Assembly (NCBI GenBank): GCA_009193035.1
Contig: SWDT01000026.1
Coordinates: 124,001 to 188,000 of the forward strand
Direction of reading: 5' to 3'
From: Halicephalobus mephisto
Lineage: Eukaryota > Nematoda > Chromadorea > Rhabditida > Panagrolaimidae
DNA: 64,000 nucleotides
The notes under the pieces are model-generated. The model searched no databases and was not told where the DNA came from. It saw only the letters and a list, made by a program, of their open reading frames with translations. The position numbers and the translations under genes are program-made. Of the stretch, positions 11,815-23,957 are shown in pieces; within the stretch, counting starts at the first letter, position 1; each line of letters opens with the position of its first letter.

Positions 11815-12645
11815 TATATATTTTCCATTCAAGACAATGGAAATGGTTTTTACATGATGTTGAATGGAAATTCTATGCCTATAATATCTTATATATTTTC
11901 CATTCAAGACCAAGTAAAATATTTTTGAGGATTTATATAGTCCTGAATGGAAATCACTTACGCGCAATATTTTATATCCTTTCCATTTAGAATTATTGAA
12001 ATCTTCAAAAACATTTTATTTGGTCCTGAGTGGAAATTCTATGCCTGTAATATCTTATATATTTTCCATTCAAGACCAAGTAAAATGTTTTTGAGGATTT
12101 ATATAGTCCTAAATGGAAATCACTTACGCGCAATATTTTATATTTTTTCCATTTAGGATTATTGAAATCTTCAAAAACATTTTACTTGGTCCTGAGTGGA
12201 AATCACATGCCTATAATATCTTATATATTTTCCATTCAAGACCAAGTAAAATGTTTTTGAGGATTTATATAGTCCCAAATGGAAATCACTTACGCGCAAT
12301 ATTTTATATCCTTTTCATTTAGGATTATTGAAATCTTCAAAAACATTTTACTTGGTCCTGAATGGAAATCACATGCACGTAATGTTTTATATCCTTTCTA
12401 TTCAGGGCTATACAGATGGATTTTGAAGACGTCTTACGTGGTCTTGAATGAAAATCATACATGCGCAATCTTTTGTATCTTTTTCATTCAGGACCATAGA
12501 AATACTTTTTAAAGACTTTTTACGTGGTTTTAAGCCAAAGCCATAGTTGCGTAATTTCCCACAATGTGTACTTAAGATTACAAAGTATTTTTTAAAAAGA
12601 TTGTCTGGTCCTAAGTGGAAATTACATTTTCATAATTTTACACAT
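11815..12645. repeat. 166-bp palindromic satellite array
   Basis: Units repeat exactly every 166 bp at 11947, 12113 and 12279, with diverged units on both sides. Each unit has two halves in inverted orientation: GACCAAGTAAAATGTTTTTG in one half is the reverse complement of CAAAAACATTTTACTTGGTC in the other. Open frames of 69-77 codons across the array are by-products of the repeat, not genes. A diverged relative lies at about 27770-27890. Confidence 0.9.
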
Positions 12646-14442
12646 TAGTCAAATAACAATCATCATATTTTTTACCAAAGAACGAATGAGCTGAATAATC
12701 CCAAAATTTTCCCATGATATGATTCACATGAAATTTCAACGATTTTCAACTTTTTTGGACCTGAACTTGTGTCCGCTTACGTACAATCGTGATGACACAT
12801 GCTCTATCAGATGTCTTTGTCTGATTTGTGTTTTCACAATCGTAACTTCACGTGTTTACGTTTCTAGGAATTTTTATTGTCAAAAGTGTTACCCATCTTA
12901 TCTGTAAATTGTACTATAAAAATAATGATCGATTAACTGTAAACAAGGACAACAACTAGTAGTTCAATTTTGGTCTGGACAAAAATAAAGATATTTTAAT
13001 TTTTTGGACTTTTTCAAACGACTTTAAGTAGTTTTTTATTTTTACGACATTACTTAGAGGAAAATGTTCGAAATTATGGAAATTAAAAGTTTCCAAAAAT
13101 CGAAAAATTAAAGTTATTTTTCGTGTCGGGACCGAAGTTGGATAATTTAATTTTTTAAAAAGTAATAATTATAATTTTATATTGCTTTTAAAATAATGTT
13201 TTTTGTTGTATATAATTCAGAAAAAATGATTTTTTATTTCTAGCCTGGTGCTGATTTTTATAATTTTTCACAATTCTAATTAAATCAATTTTTTAAATAA
13301 ACAATTCTAAAATAATTTAATTTTACTTTTCAACTACTTTTTATATTCTACAGTAATTTTTCAATAATATTGTACTAAATTTAGTCAAGTTTCATTTTTA
13401 ATTTTTGTGGTTAAAAAAATTATTTTTTTTGTTAAAAAATATTTATTTTTTTATTTACAGTACCGCTAAATTATCCGTCAATCAGCTTACTATTGGAGAA
13501 CTTATGATCGGACTTTCGTCTTAGTGTCATTCCCCTCTCCTTATCACTATGTTCTTGATCCAAATTTTTCAGGCCTGTCTTCTGCTTGTAATTGATTTGT
13601 GCTTTTTACGTGCTGTCACAGATTTTGTCACATTGACTCACTGCTCTAAAAAGTCAAAATTCTTTCGAAAATTAACTTGTTTCGTCACATTGCCGACCGC
13701 AAACTTCTCCAAATCCAGTCTCGATCCCCTAAGGCAATGTGGTCAGTTTTTTACTTGAGAATCAAGTTGCCTCTGGCGATCAATCAAGCCTTTTTGTGTC
13801 GTCACCAAATCTTGTTTGGAAAAAAAACTTTGATCATAATTTTTTTGTACAATGATATTTAATTTTTCGATTTTAAATTTCAACCATTTTTTATTTTAAT
13901 CATCTATTCTAAAATTTTTTTCGTCAAAAAATAAATTGAAGGATTTTTTTCGATTAAAATTTTAAAATTAAAATTACAAATTTTTTGGGAAATTTTAAAA
14001 TTTCTAAAAAGTTCCAAAAATTTGTAAAAATGATTATTTTTCATTTTTATAATAATGCAATTTTAAAAAATAAAAAAATAATTTTAAACTTCAATTATTT
14101 TTAAAAATTAATTTTTTATTTTTCATAGAAATCCACAAATCAACAGTTAAATTTTATTTTTTCTAAAAAATTAAAAATCATCTTCGATAATTCTGATTAA
14201 AAATTAAAATTTTCTATGGTATTTAGTAATGACTAAAATGTACTTTTAAATATTATTTTTCATTCTTAATAAATGTCAACCTAAAGCAATTATGTTCCCC
14301 GTGACCCCCTTACCCCAATCTTCTTTGTTCAAATTATGCCTATTATGGATGTACAAACCAGAAAAGTTTGGTTTTCCTAAATCCGCATTTTAATTTTAAA
14401 TTAAATATACTTTTTAGAAAATAAAACATTGCCTTTTTAACT
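12646..14442. other. Mostly gene-free stretch
   Basis: AT-rich sequence without a supported gene. One possible terminal exon is listed separately at 13462. The part from 13860 to 14280 is low-complexity A/T. Confidence 0.45.
13462..13524 (+). CDS. Possible short terminal exon
   Basis: A strong acceptor (TTTTTTTATTTACAG) is followed by a frame reading TAKLSVNQLTIGELMIGLSS and a TAG. The sequence is protein-like, but no upstream exon was found, so this may be chance. Confidence 0.2.
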   Translation, partial: TAKLSVNQLTIGELMIGLSS

Positions 14443-14970
14443 TCACAAAAAATAGATACATTGTATATAACATATTGGTACATTAAAATGGTTCTGATGT
14501 ATTGGATACATTATATTGAATTTATCGGATACATTATATTGAATGTATCGATATATTGAATGTAATATTAACCTATTATATTCAATTTATCGATACTTTG
14601 AGTTGATATTAGTGTATTTTGCTGAAAATATCAACATGTTAAAGCAGCTCTGATGTATCGGATACATTATATTGAATGTATCGATACATTGAGTTGATAT
14701 TAGTGCATTTTGCTGAAAATATCAACATGTTAAAGCAGCTCTGATGTATCGGATACATTATATTGAATGTATCGACATATTGAATGTAATATCAATCTAT
14801 TATATTGAATGTATCGATACATTGAGTTGATATCAGTCCATTTTACTGAGTATATCAGCATGTTAAAATATCTCCGATGCATCTGATGCATTATATTCAA
14901 TTCATCGATATACTAAACAAAATATATCAAATAGATTAGAGCTGTTTTAATACATCCTTTTTTGTGCGCA
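14443..14970. repeat. TA-rich palindromic repeat element
   Basis: About 530 bp bounded by CACAAAAAATAG and CCTTTTTTGTGCG. Internal units of about 110 bp, with GATGTATCGGATACATTATA and ATGTATCGATACATTGAGTT, repeat three to four times. Confidence 0.8.
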
Positions 14971-15723
14971 GAACGACAGATGTAATCTTGTCACGTGGAT
15001 TTAATTCTAACGAATACTACCATATTAAACAGTTAATTTTATACAGATTTTAAAACAGTTTTATTATTTTTAGAAATGTACGTGACAAGATTAATCCGAA
15101 AGTCCAAATTTCATATATTTGTCTTATTAGTGCAAATTTCATTCGTCATGATTAAATATAAAGATAAAGTCCAGTTTTCCATTGTTTGACTTCCAAACCC
15201 ATAAGAGCTAAAATGATGTAGTACTTTTTAGATTCTTTTAAAATTTTACGGAAGATTCTGACATTTGGAACTTTTATAGAAGTCTTCGAACTTCTCCAGA
15301 ATCTCATAAAGGTTTATATAGTATTCCAGAATCCAACATGAGTTTTTTGAAATTATTTAGAATTTTATGTAGGATTTCATAATCTAGTAAGAAATTTTGG
15401 AATTTCCAAGAATCTTAAAACTTTCCAGATTCCCCCAGCCATTTCCGAAACTATCCGAAATTTCAAATTTTATAAATTTTTAAAAGTTTCTAAAACTTCA
15501 TGTCAAAAAACTTTTGCAAAAAATATTTTTAATTTTTATAATGTCTAAAAGTTCGAAAATTTTTTGTCAGAACAATTTCGCAACTTTTACTTTGCATAAT
15601 TTTAAAATACTATGATTTTATTTTTTGACTATTTTGATGACGAATTAGAATTTTAGTTTTTTTTGTGACCTCGATTTACTACAAACTACTATTTTTTCCA
15701 GAATATTTTATTTATGTCCATGA

Positions 15724-15935
15724 TAACTTTCAATTGGTTTCTGAATCAAGTTTTTTGCTTTAGGATCACGCGGGCCTTCCTTCATCCTGTTTATCTTCTT
15801 GACCAAACCAGAAATTTATGACTTTTCTTCTTTAATTATTTCGAAACAGAAAACTTAAATTTTTGCTTACAAATATTGCTCGGTGGTTTTAGTTGATTCC
15901 ATATTTGAATCCCAAACCCCCAGGCTATGAATTAA
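15724..15935 (-). CDS. Possible two-exon mini-gene, unassigned
   Basis: ATG near 15899 reads MESTKTTEQY to a GTAAGC donor. An acceptor ATAAACAG then gives MKEGPRDPKAKNLIQKP... to a TAA, 36 residues in all. Another splice choice in the same place gives a different open product, so the frame is uncertain. The interval is GC-richer than its surroundings. A further protein-like minus frame lies at 15974-16213. Confidence 0.2.
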
Positions 15936-16659
15936 AATTGTATTTTTCTGATTTATAATTCAAATTTTAATTATTAATTTTGTTTGAAGATTTCGAAAAT
16001 TAAGAAATCCCATTTAGCTTTTAGAAGTATTCCACAAAGTAAAAAAAGTTTCAGATTCCATCCAGGACTGGTATTCTTTTTTGTTTTGTCGTTCTGGGCA
16101 ACCAACAACGCATTTTTGACCAAGTTGTGACTGAACAACACTAATTTTCGAGGATGTTTTATCGGGGTCTGGAGTTGTGATCCTTGACCGATTTCGATTT
16201 TATTGTTCTTCAAGATGCTATCGAGAGGGATAATTATTGATTGATTCGGCTTTACTGAAAATGGAAAAAAGGAAATTGCACGTATAGGAGATTTTTTTTT
16301 AGATATAGATATATAAAACTAAAATAATCTTATTTTGAACAAAAATCATTAATTGGTATTCTTCGATAAAGTATAGATTTTTACGTGTATTTTAATTAAA
16401 TTTTTACTTTCGCACCGGAAGTTTTTTATAATTTACTTTTTTCCAAGTCCTGAGAAATATTATTTTATTTAAAAGAACAACTTAGACATTGTCAGATATC
16501 GTTCCGGGATAATTATTATATTTAGAAAATAATCTTTGTTTTGCCCAACGTATTTTTTCCTGTTACTCATCTATAATTATTTGTACAGATAATTTCGACG
16601 CGAAAAATGAAAGAAATTTCTACCTATAAATGTGAAAATTTACGAGATAGTTTAAAAAA

Positions 16660-17240
16660 GAAATAGTCCCGCCGTGAAAAATGTATGATTTATTTCACTG
16701 ACCATCAACCTAATTATTGATTCTTTAAATAATCAGACAGGAAGTTAGGGCTTCATTAGGGTTAATGGAAATCACTTCAAAACCACTTATTCTTTTAATA
16801 TAATAACTTCTTATTTTCCCTTTAAACTAGTTATTCTAAGTTATGCATATTTAACTCTGTTTGAGGATCATTTTGATGTCAAACATATGAGATATTCATG
16901 CGCGTCACACATACATCACGAAATAATTAAAAACTCTAACAACTACGAGATTCCGACGCGAAACATGTATGATTTATTTCACTGACCATGAACCTAATTA
17001 TCGATTTCTTTAATGATCAGATCGGAAATTAGGAGTTCAGAAGGTTTTCGGACGCGATTTTGAGACCACTTATTCTTTTAGACGAAACAACTTTTTATTT
17101 TTCCTTTAAACTATAGTGTTTTCTACGGTCATCATACGCAACTCTGCTTGAGGATCATTTTGATACCAAACACATGGGATATTCGTGCACGTAACGCGGA
17201 GAAATCACGAAATAATTAAATTCTGACAACGAAGTGGTCC
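16660..17240 (+). repeat. Two-copy ~285-bp direct duplication
   Basis: ATGTATGATTTATTTCACTG occurs at about 16681 and 16966, and both copies continue in parallel through GAGGATCATTTTGAT and ATCACGAAATAATTAAA. A diverged third relative, also ending in GTTTCGACG-type sequence, lies at about 46395-46590. Confidence 0.85.
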
Positions 17241-18043
17241 CGACGCGAAAAATATTTGGCTAATTCCCGCACTTTTAAATTTTATTTTTCGTGTTGTGAC
17301 ATTTAGCGTTCTTTAGTTTCAAACTGTCACTATGGATTTTCCGGAATAATTTAAAGTTTCAATTTTAATTTTACAGAAATCTCCCACTGTTAATCGAATT
17401 ATAATTTTTCTAATTTTGCATTTATGTCCTGATTTTTTGAAAAGTGAAATCTCATTGAAAAACGATTGAAAAGGAAAAACTGATCGGTCAAAAGGTCTGA
17501 AAGACGATTAGATGGCTTGAGATTTCCTCGGGGACGGATATAGGTCAAAAGATATTTTCGATTACGCCAGTTTTGAATTTTGTCCGAAAGTTGAAATTTG
17601 CGTAACTTTTTTGTTCCAAATAAAAATAAACCGTTAAAATTGAGTTTCAATTTTGAAAATTTTAAATATTTTATAAAAAATTATATAATTTAAAATCGCT
17701 AAAATATTCGAAAAAAAATAGGACGTTTTTTATATATCATTAATTTCATCGGGTGATTTATTGCGATTTTTTAAATTCCGAAAACAATCTTAACTGTCAT
17801 ATAAAATTAGATTTTTTCCGTTCAATTTCAGATTTTTTCAACTTTTGTGAATTTCGATATATCAAACTTTTTTGATTTTTAAGGATTTTCCATATATAGA
17901 AATCTTCAAAATTAAAAATTTCCTCTATTTTTAAAGTTTATTAATTTTCTGATTTTTGTATATTAAATATTTTTTAATTTTTTAAATGTTATTTTTAATT
18001 TCGCGTTTTTATTAAAAAACTTTATTTTTATTAATATTTTTCA
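17241..18043. other. Gene-poor stretch upstream of the TMEM41-like gene
   Basis: AT-rich. A minus-strand open frame at 17399-17650 has a slightly GC-rich core (about 17480-17610) but no family signature or convincing splice sites. Confidence 0.4.
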
Positions 18044-18044
18044 G
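18035..18044 (+). promoter_or_regulatory. Splice acceptor 57 bp upstream of start (trans-splice candidate)
   Basis: ATTTTTCAG ends at 18044 in front of the TMEM41-like gene's 5' UTR. No upstream donor or exon is apparent, so this is a candidate spliced-leader acceptor, as is common in nematodes. Confidence 0.5.
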
Positions 18045-18100
18045 CTTCCTCAGGGTTTTGATCGAATCCGGGTCCACTACCCCAACCAGAACCCTATCAA

Positions 18101-19662
18101 ATGACCCGGCTCTTCATCTTGCCGGGCATCTTCGCCCTGGCTTCCTTCGCCCTCTGGATGATGCTTTGTTCAGCTCCAGGGTGGTCGGAAAATTCAGATG
18201 GAGTCACGTCGTGGGAATTTCCATCGCAATTTGAAAATTTTACAACTTTGGCGGAGAAATTTAAGAGATACAAAGACGATCATTATGCTTATATATGTAC
18301 CGTGTTTGTTTTTACTTATCTGTACAAACAAACTTTCGCAATTCCGGGATCGTTTTTCTTGGTAAGTTCACAAATTTATTTCCCATATATCAATTTTTAT
18401 TTTAATATATCAATTTTTATTTTAATATATCAATTTCGATTTTTAATATATCAATTTTAATTTTTCATATATTAATTTTAATTTTCATATATCAATTTTT
18501 ATTTTTCATATATCAATTTTTATTTTCATATATCAATTTTATATTTTTAGAATATAATTGCCGGTGCTGTTTTTGGAATGTGGTTCGGATTTACTTTGTG
18601 TTGTGTATTGACCACGGTTGGATCAACTTTGTGTTACTTGTTTAGTGAACTTTTTGGGCGAGAATACGTACTTTATTATTTCGGACAAAAGTTGACATAT
18701 TTACAACAGAAAATTGATGACAATAGCCACAGATTACTGCCATTTTTGCTTTTTGCAAGGATGTTTCCGATTTCTCCCAGTTGGTTACTGAACATTGTTG
18801 CTCCATTTTTGAACATTCCATTGCCCATATTTGCATTCAGTGCTTTAATCGGTAAGTTATATTTTTATTTGTAATTTCCTATGTAAATCATACTGTATTT
18901 ACAACTTCATTTACTTCCAATACTCTACTTTGTTGCAATATTCTATTTTTTTAAAATTATGTAAACTATAAACGAAAATTAAAAATTTTATGTTTTTAAC
19001 TATCCATATATGAAAACAGTAAATAATTTTAGTTACTTTTATTAATTTATTTTTTACAATATTTTTTTAAAATTATGTAAAATTTATAAACGAAAATTTT
19101 ATATTTTTAAATATCCATATATGAAAACAAGAAATTTAGAATTTTGTTTCTAATACTTTACTTTTTAGTTTTTTTACAATGTTTCGTCACTAGAAAAACT
19201 TTATAATTGATTTTCGATGGAATTTATATATGAAAACTTTCAAAATTCTGTTTTTAAGTACGATTTTGGATATTGAATGTTTTTTGGAAAATTTGGAATT
19301 TTTGCGCTTTGTTAATTTTATTGTTTTTAGGTCTGGCTCCGTATAATTTCATCTGTGTCCAAGCAGGGTACATCCTTTCTGACCTCAAGTCCTGGGACGA
19401 CGTCTTCAGCACGAACACTATGTTGAAGCTTTGTTCCTTCGCTCTTCTGCCTCTCGTTTACGCCATCTTCATCAGACCACGTCCTTCTGTCCAGAAGGCT
19501 GCTACTCTTCTCGACGGTGTGGCTGACCCTATTCCTACGGCCAAAACTGCTCCTAAATTCAATTCTGGAGGATGGAGAAGGTGGTGGGCCAAGTTAACTA
19601 AGGTTTCTGTTTCGCCTACGGATTCCGAAGAACTTGTGAAAGCAGATGTCCAGACCGTATGA
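18101..19662 (+). CDS. TMEM41A-like VTT-domain (DedA/SNARE-associated) membrane protein
   Basis: Exons 18101-18361, 18551-18851 and 19331-19662 join in phase to 297 residues. An N-terminal hydrophobic helix (residues about 5-25) precedes a VTT/DedA core with the family's signature stretches: YLYKQTFAIPGSFFLNIIAG, CCVLTTVGSTLCYLFSELFG, LLFARMFPISPSWLLNIVAP and IGLAPYNFICVQAGYILSDL. These match animal TMEM41A more closely than TMEM41B or VMP1 as I recall them. VTT proteins are ER-resident, and TMEM41B and VMP1 are phospholipid scramblases needed for lipid mobilisation and autophagy; the role of TMEM41A itself is less defined. Residues about 240-297 form a polar cytosolic tail. Length is normal for the family. 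A polyadenylation signal follows at 19882. Confidence 0.93.
18381..18550 (+). repeat. ~20-bp tandem repeat in intron 1
   Basis: CATATATCAATTTTTATTTT is repeated eight or nine times with small changes. It fills almost all of the intron 18362-18550. Confidence 0.9.
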
Positions 19663-19881
19663 CCTCAGGCAATCCAGCTCAACTTAATGATTACATTCGG
19701 GTCGATTAACCATTCTTATTCTTTTGTAAAATGCAATATTTACTATTAGGAATCTCAAGTACCCGAGTGTCTTGTAAAATCTTTCACTTTCGATTCCTTG
19801 ATTACCGGTATTAGTTTTTTTGGAGATTTAGTTATTGTACAACGATTCGGGATTTTTTTGATGTACAGTTGCATTTTGTTG

Positions 19882-19887
19882 AATAAA
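19882..19887 (+). terminator. Polyadenylation signal AATAAA
   Basis: AATAAA about 220 bases after the TMEM41-like stop codon. Confidence 0.5.
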
Positions 19888-19939
19888 AGTTGATCTTAAT
19901 ATTATTCAATCACACATTGTTAAAAATCAAGTAAAATTT

Positions 19940-20165
19940 CTACGAAATGGTCCTGACACGAATTTCTAGAACTTTCCAACCAGGACCTAGAATTGTGAAA
20001 TTTAGTACTTATGTGATTCTGTAAATATTTAATTATAATTATAGGACTTTAGAAAAATAAGAAATGAATATTATCGCGAAATGGTTCTGACACGAATTTC
20101 TAGTATTTTTCAATCAAGACCCAGAATTATGAAATTTAGTATTTATGTGATTCTGTAAATATTCA
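19940..20165. repeat. Two-copy ~130-bp direct repeat with dispersed motif
   Basis: AAATGGTCCTGACACGAATT at about 19946 and AAATGGTTCTGACACGAATT at about 20075 start two parallel copies that continue through TATGTGATTCTGTAAATATT. The motif GGTCCTGACACGAA is the reverse complement of the dispersed TTCGTGTCGAGACC-type word. Confidence 0.8.
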
Positions 20166-20326
20166 ACAATAATTTTGCTATTATAAAACTTAAAAATCAA
20201 TTTTTCTCGGAATAATTTAGATATGAATTTTTACAACTTGATTTTGAAATTTGCATATTTAAAAATTTTCTCAAAAAAATTGTAATTTTTTACATTTATT
20301 ATTTTCAAAGTTTTTGGAAGATAGTA

Positions 20327-22420
20327 ATGCCGGAGAATAGCGACATGGATGTCTGTGAAAAAAGAGATCGAATAAGTTCAACGACGGATTTTCGCTATTT
20401 TTTGTCTCCTGATCAACTTGAAAATCACTTGATTGATGTCGGAAATTACTTTCGAAATCTTTGGATCAACAATCCCGAAACCGGATCCGATGGAGTTATT
20501 TTGGTAAATTTATTTTTAAAATTTTTTATTTTCATATATCGACGTTTCAGTTAGCTGATGAAACTCGTCTAAAAATCCATCTTTTTCTACTCGCCAGTCA
20601 TTCAAAATATTTTTCTGAAAAAATTATTAAAAATGAAAAAATTATCAACGGAACTTACTTCGCTCCGAGTGCTGTTCGTCGAGCGATTAGTTTTATCTAC
20701 ACCGGGAATCTGGAGTACAAGTTGAGTGAATTTCCGGATTTTTTTTTCATTGCAAATTTTTGGAAATTTGATCGTTTTAAAAAATTTCTGGAAAAAAGAT
20801 TAGAATCTGAATCCGATCATCCATCTTTGATGATTCATTGTGCGAACATCACAAGATGTCGTCGAGCTCAAATTTCTGATTCTACAGTAAGAAACATCGT
20901 CAAAAAAGCTTCGCTGAATTTGAGGGATTTATTTCGTGATCTTAGAATAACAAATTTGAATTTCAAAGTCGTCAAAAAAATTCTCGATGAAGATGCTGCA
21001 AAATGTGACGGAGAAGCCGAGATCGCCGAACATGTGATAACTTATCTGAAGCCAGACCAAAACAGAAAATTCGCCGAAGATCTCATCCAGGTCATTCGAC
21101 ACGAGCATCTGAATCCAAATGAAAAGTTCCTCATTATCGAAAATGCAAAACATCAACTAGGAAATGAGTACGGTAGAATGTTCGAAAATCATTTTAGTGG
21201 AAGTTCTTCTGGAAAACTCCAGCGTCCAATCGAAGAACATTCTGATGCATATTCTTGCGGAAATTCACGAAAGTTAAAAATGAATTCCATGGAGGATTTC
21301 CTCAAAAACAAGGTTATCTCAATGATTACTGTAATTTTTGACTTTTTTATGACCTTTCAGAGCCCCAATCCCTACATCCAGAAAGACAGATCCCAAATGC
21401 GCACAGGACCTCATGACTTCAGTACTGACTCCCTCCACGAACTCAAGGATCTTCCCGATATGTTCCGGGAAAAAATCCTCGAACCCGTTTCTAACTACCG
21501 TATTCAGAATGAACTTTCTGGTTACGTCGATGCTTCTGCTTTTCCGGAATCTATCAACGATGTGGATGAAGCGTTAGATCCTTTTATTGAAGCTTCTCAT
21601 GAAAAAACGATCAACAAGAAGATGTACTCTGAAAACAGCTTCAGAGAAATCAACAGACTGCCAGATGTAAATGATGAAATCGGCTATGAACTTAAATCTA
21701 GTCCTTCTTCATCTGATTTAAGCCTCAAAACGGCTATAAGTTCTCCGATTCTCCCAGAATCCAGTCTTCAAAGACGTTTCAGTAGAAGTTGTCTTCATGA
21801 CCTTAATGCTCATCCAAGTTGGAATCAGATCAACATTACTGACATTCCGAAGAAGGAAATTACGACAATTAAAAGTTTTAAAGAGTCTATTTTTTATGAA
21901 ACCATGGATTCCGGAAGTCCTTCAAAAGATGTAGAAACTTGTCGAAGTTTCGGAGAGTTGACTTTCCACCAAGCTACAGAAGGAGTTCATGGACAGCTGC
22001 CCTCTGGCAATGTTCCTCTTTCCGGACAGTCTCCTCATCCTCAGAATTCGCCCGAACAAGTAAGTTGATCTTCGGTTGAGGTTCATAAGTTCCAAATTAT
22101 GTTATTTGTAAAGTAATTTTTATTTAGAATCCCTACAGCATTGTTGGAAATTCTTCCGAGATTCCTTTCAGTTATTTGAGAAAAACTTCCGATACAAATA
22201 TTAACCGTAATCAAAAACGATTAAATGATATCCAAAGTTCCCAATCCATTGCTGACATCAACAATGTCCCTGACGTTTTCAGTAATTCTGTCCATAATCC
22301 TGGAATCACTTTTGATCAAATCGTTCCTCCTTCGGATTCATCTGTTAGTTGACTTTTCAGATTACTATGATGTGATTATTAACTTTTCAGACAGAATTGA
22401 ACACTGCCCACAGTATGTGA
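20327..22420 (+). CDS. BTB-BACK domain protein with repetitive C-terminal tail
   Basis: Exons 20327-20503, 20551-21312, 21361-22059, 22128-22343 and 22391-22420 (TGA) join in phase to 627 residues. Introns are very short (47, 48, 68 and 47 bp), and the 48-bp one is open in frame. Residues about 40-160 form a BTB fold (DGVILLADETRLKIHLFLLA, SHSKYFSEKI, AISFIYTGNLEY). Residues about 160-270 look like a BACK helical region (DLFRDLRITNLNFKVVKKIL, EIAEHVITYL). No Kelch repeats follow. Instead the tail of about 350 residues is polar and carries repeated short motifs like LHELKDLPDMF, REINRLPDVND, LHDLNAHPSW and IADINNVPDVF. BTB proteins often serve as CUL3 adaptors, which is possible here but not shown. 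Strand, frame and domain calls are good; exact function is unknown. Confidence 0.85.
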
Positions 22421-23957
22421 CGATTTGGACGACAACATTGAAATTCTAACTTTTTCCGGGAATGCAAATACTGAAATTTTTTGAATTTATTTAACAAGAT
22501 TAAAATGAGATAAAACCTATGATTATTACTTATATTTGTTAAAAAATTTTATCGAAAAAATTCTCAACTTAATTGTCTAAGTTGTGAAAATCTTATTATA
22601 GTTTTCTGACAAGATATTTATTACGTAAAATGTTTCAACTATGATTTTCTTCAACCTTATTATTTCAATTAAATTTATATTTTTAAAATGTCAAAGTTAT
22701 TTTCATCAGTTCCTACTCGTTTTAGTTATCTTTATTAAACTATAATAAAAATATAGCTTTATTTCGAATAAGTTCAATTTTCTGTTACATCTTAGATGGA
22801 AGGATTAGTCGTTAAGACTTCCTGATGATATTTTCAGATTTCTTGACGTCATCATCATGGATTGGATTGATCCCTAAAATCATGGATTAAAGGCGATAAT
22901 CATGTGTGGGAAAGACAGAAATTTCCACAAATGAGATCATTCTTGATAGGGTTAGATTTATCCTTAAGAGTACCGGTCTTAAGGATAAGACTGTTCGGAT
23001 TGGTAGAGGGAAGTCAAGATGATTAATATTAGTCGACAACGTCTGTAGTATGGTTTATAATCTCTAACTATTGCAATTTCTTAATGCCATGGCTTCAGAC
23101 GTAGAAGCTTTAAACATGTCATTAATAGTTGAAATCGTAGAATGTATTTTAAGGTTGATAGTGCCCACAAACAATAGCCTTAATACATTGATACATAAAT
23201 GAACATGATGTATAAGTGCATTATACTGTATATATCTATACATACAATATAATACATCTAATACATTAGAGCTGTTTTAGTATATTCCTACGTTATATAA
23301 CATGTACTGTTCCTTGTTTGCAATACACAGTACTTTCTTATGTGTATATCATGAAATAAATTGTAATAAATACTTCCAAAATGAAGAATCATCCTGTACT
23401 TTTGAACCAGTTCCGAAGTAATAGTATGTATTCTAGGGTAAGTATAACTCCAACTTATATTAAATGTTAGGTCTGCTCTGAGGATTTAATGTAATGTAGT
23501 TTGTAAGTTTACAACTATTGGTCGTAATTTGTTCCTTGTATTATGACTTCTAAAAACAGAAGTTTTAAAGCTATAATTAATAGCTCAAATGGTAGAGTTC
23601 ATTTTGAGGATTATAATAATCCACTTCCCTATTCGTATATAATGAACCAAATTACAACTAATAGCTTCAAAATCATAAACCATATTGTATATTACAAAAA
23701 ACTAAAATCATGAAATAGAACATAAAAATAAGGCAGTTACAATTCAAAATTTACTTTACATTCATCAAGAACTTTGGAAAATTACACAAATGCAAAAATT
23801 TAGATATATAAAAATGGCATAAGACAAAGCGACAGTTTCGTACATAGTGACTATTACTGTTACCCGTAAGGTAATGCATCATTGTCATGAGAGAAATCTG
23901 GACGGATGGATTTCAATTTCCTTCGCCATATTGGGAAATTTTGTCACCAGCTATCTT
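22421..23957. other. Gene-free stretch
   Basis: AT-rich intergenic DNA between two convergent genes. It contains one arm of a long-range inverted repeat (listed separately) but no supported gene. Confidence 0.55.
23166..23313 (+). repeat. Left arm of inverted repeat flanking the globin body
   Basis: CACAAACAATAGCCTTAATA to ACATGTACTGTTCC is the imperfect reverse complement of 27065-27230, about 3.75 kb away. It is TA-rich and palindromic, related to the TGTATCGATACA family. Confidence 0.85.

Noticed and set aside
11947..12512. Three similar 69-77 codon open frames
   Set aside because: They fall at the same place in each 166-bp satellite monomer; 166 is not a multiple of three and the frames are on a non-coding repeat.
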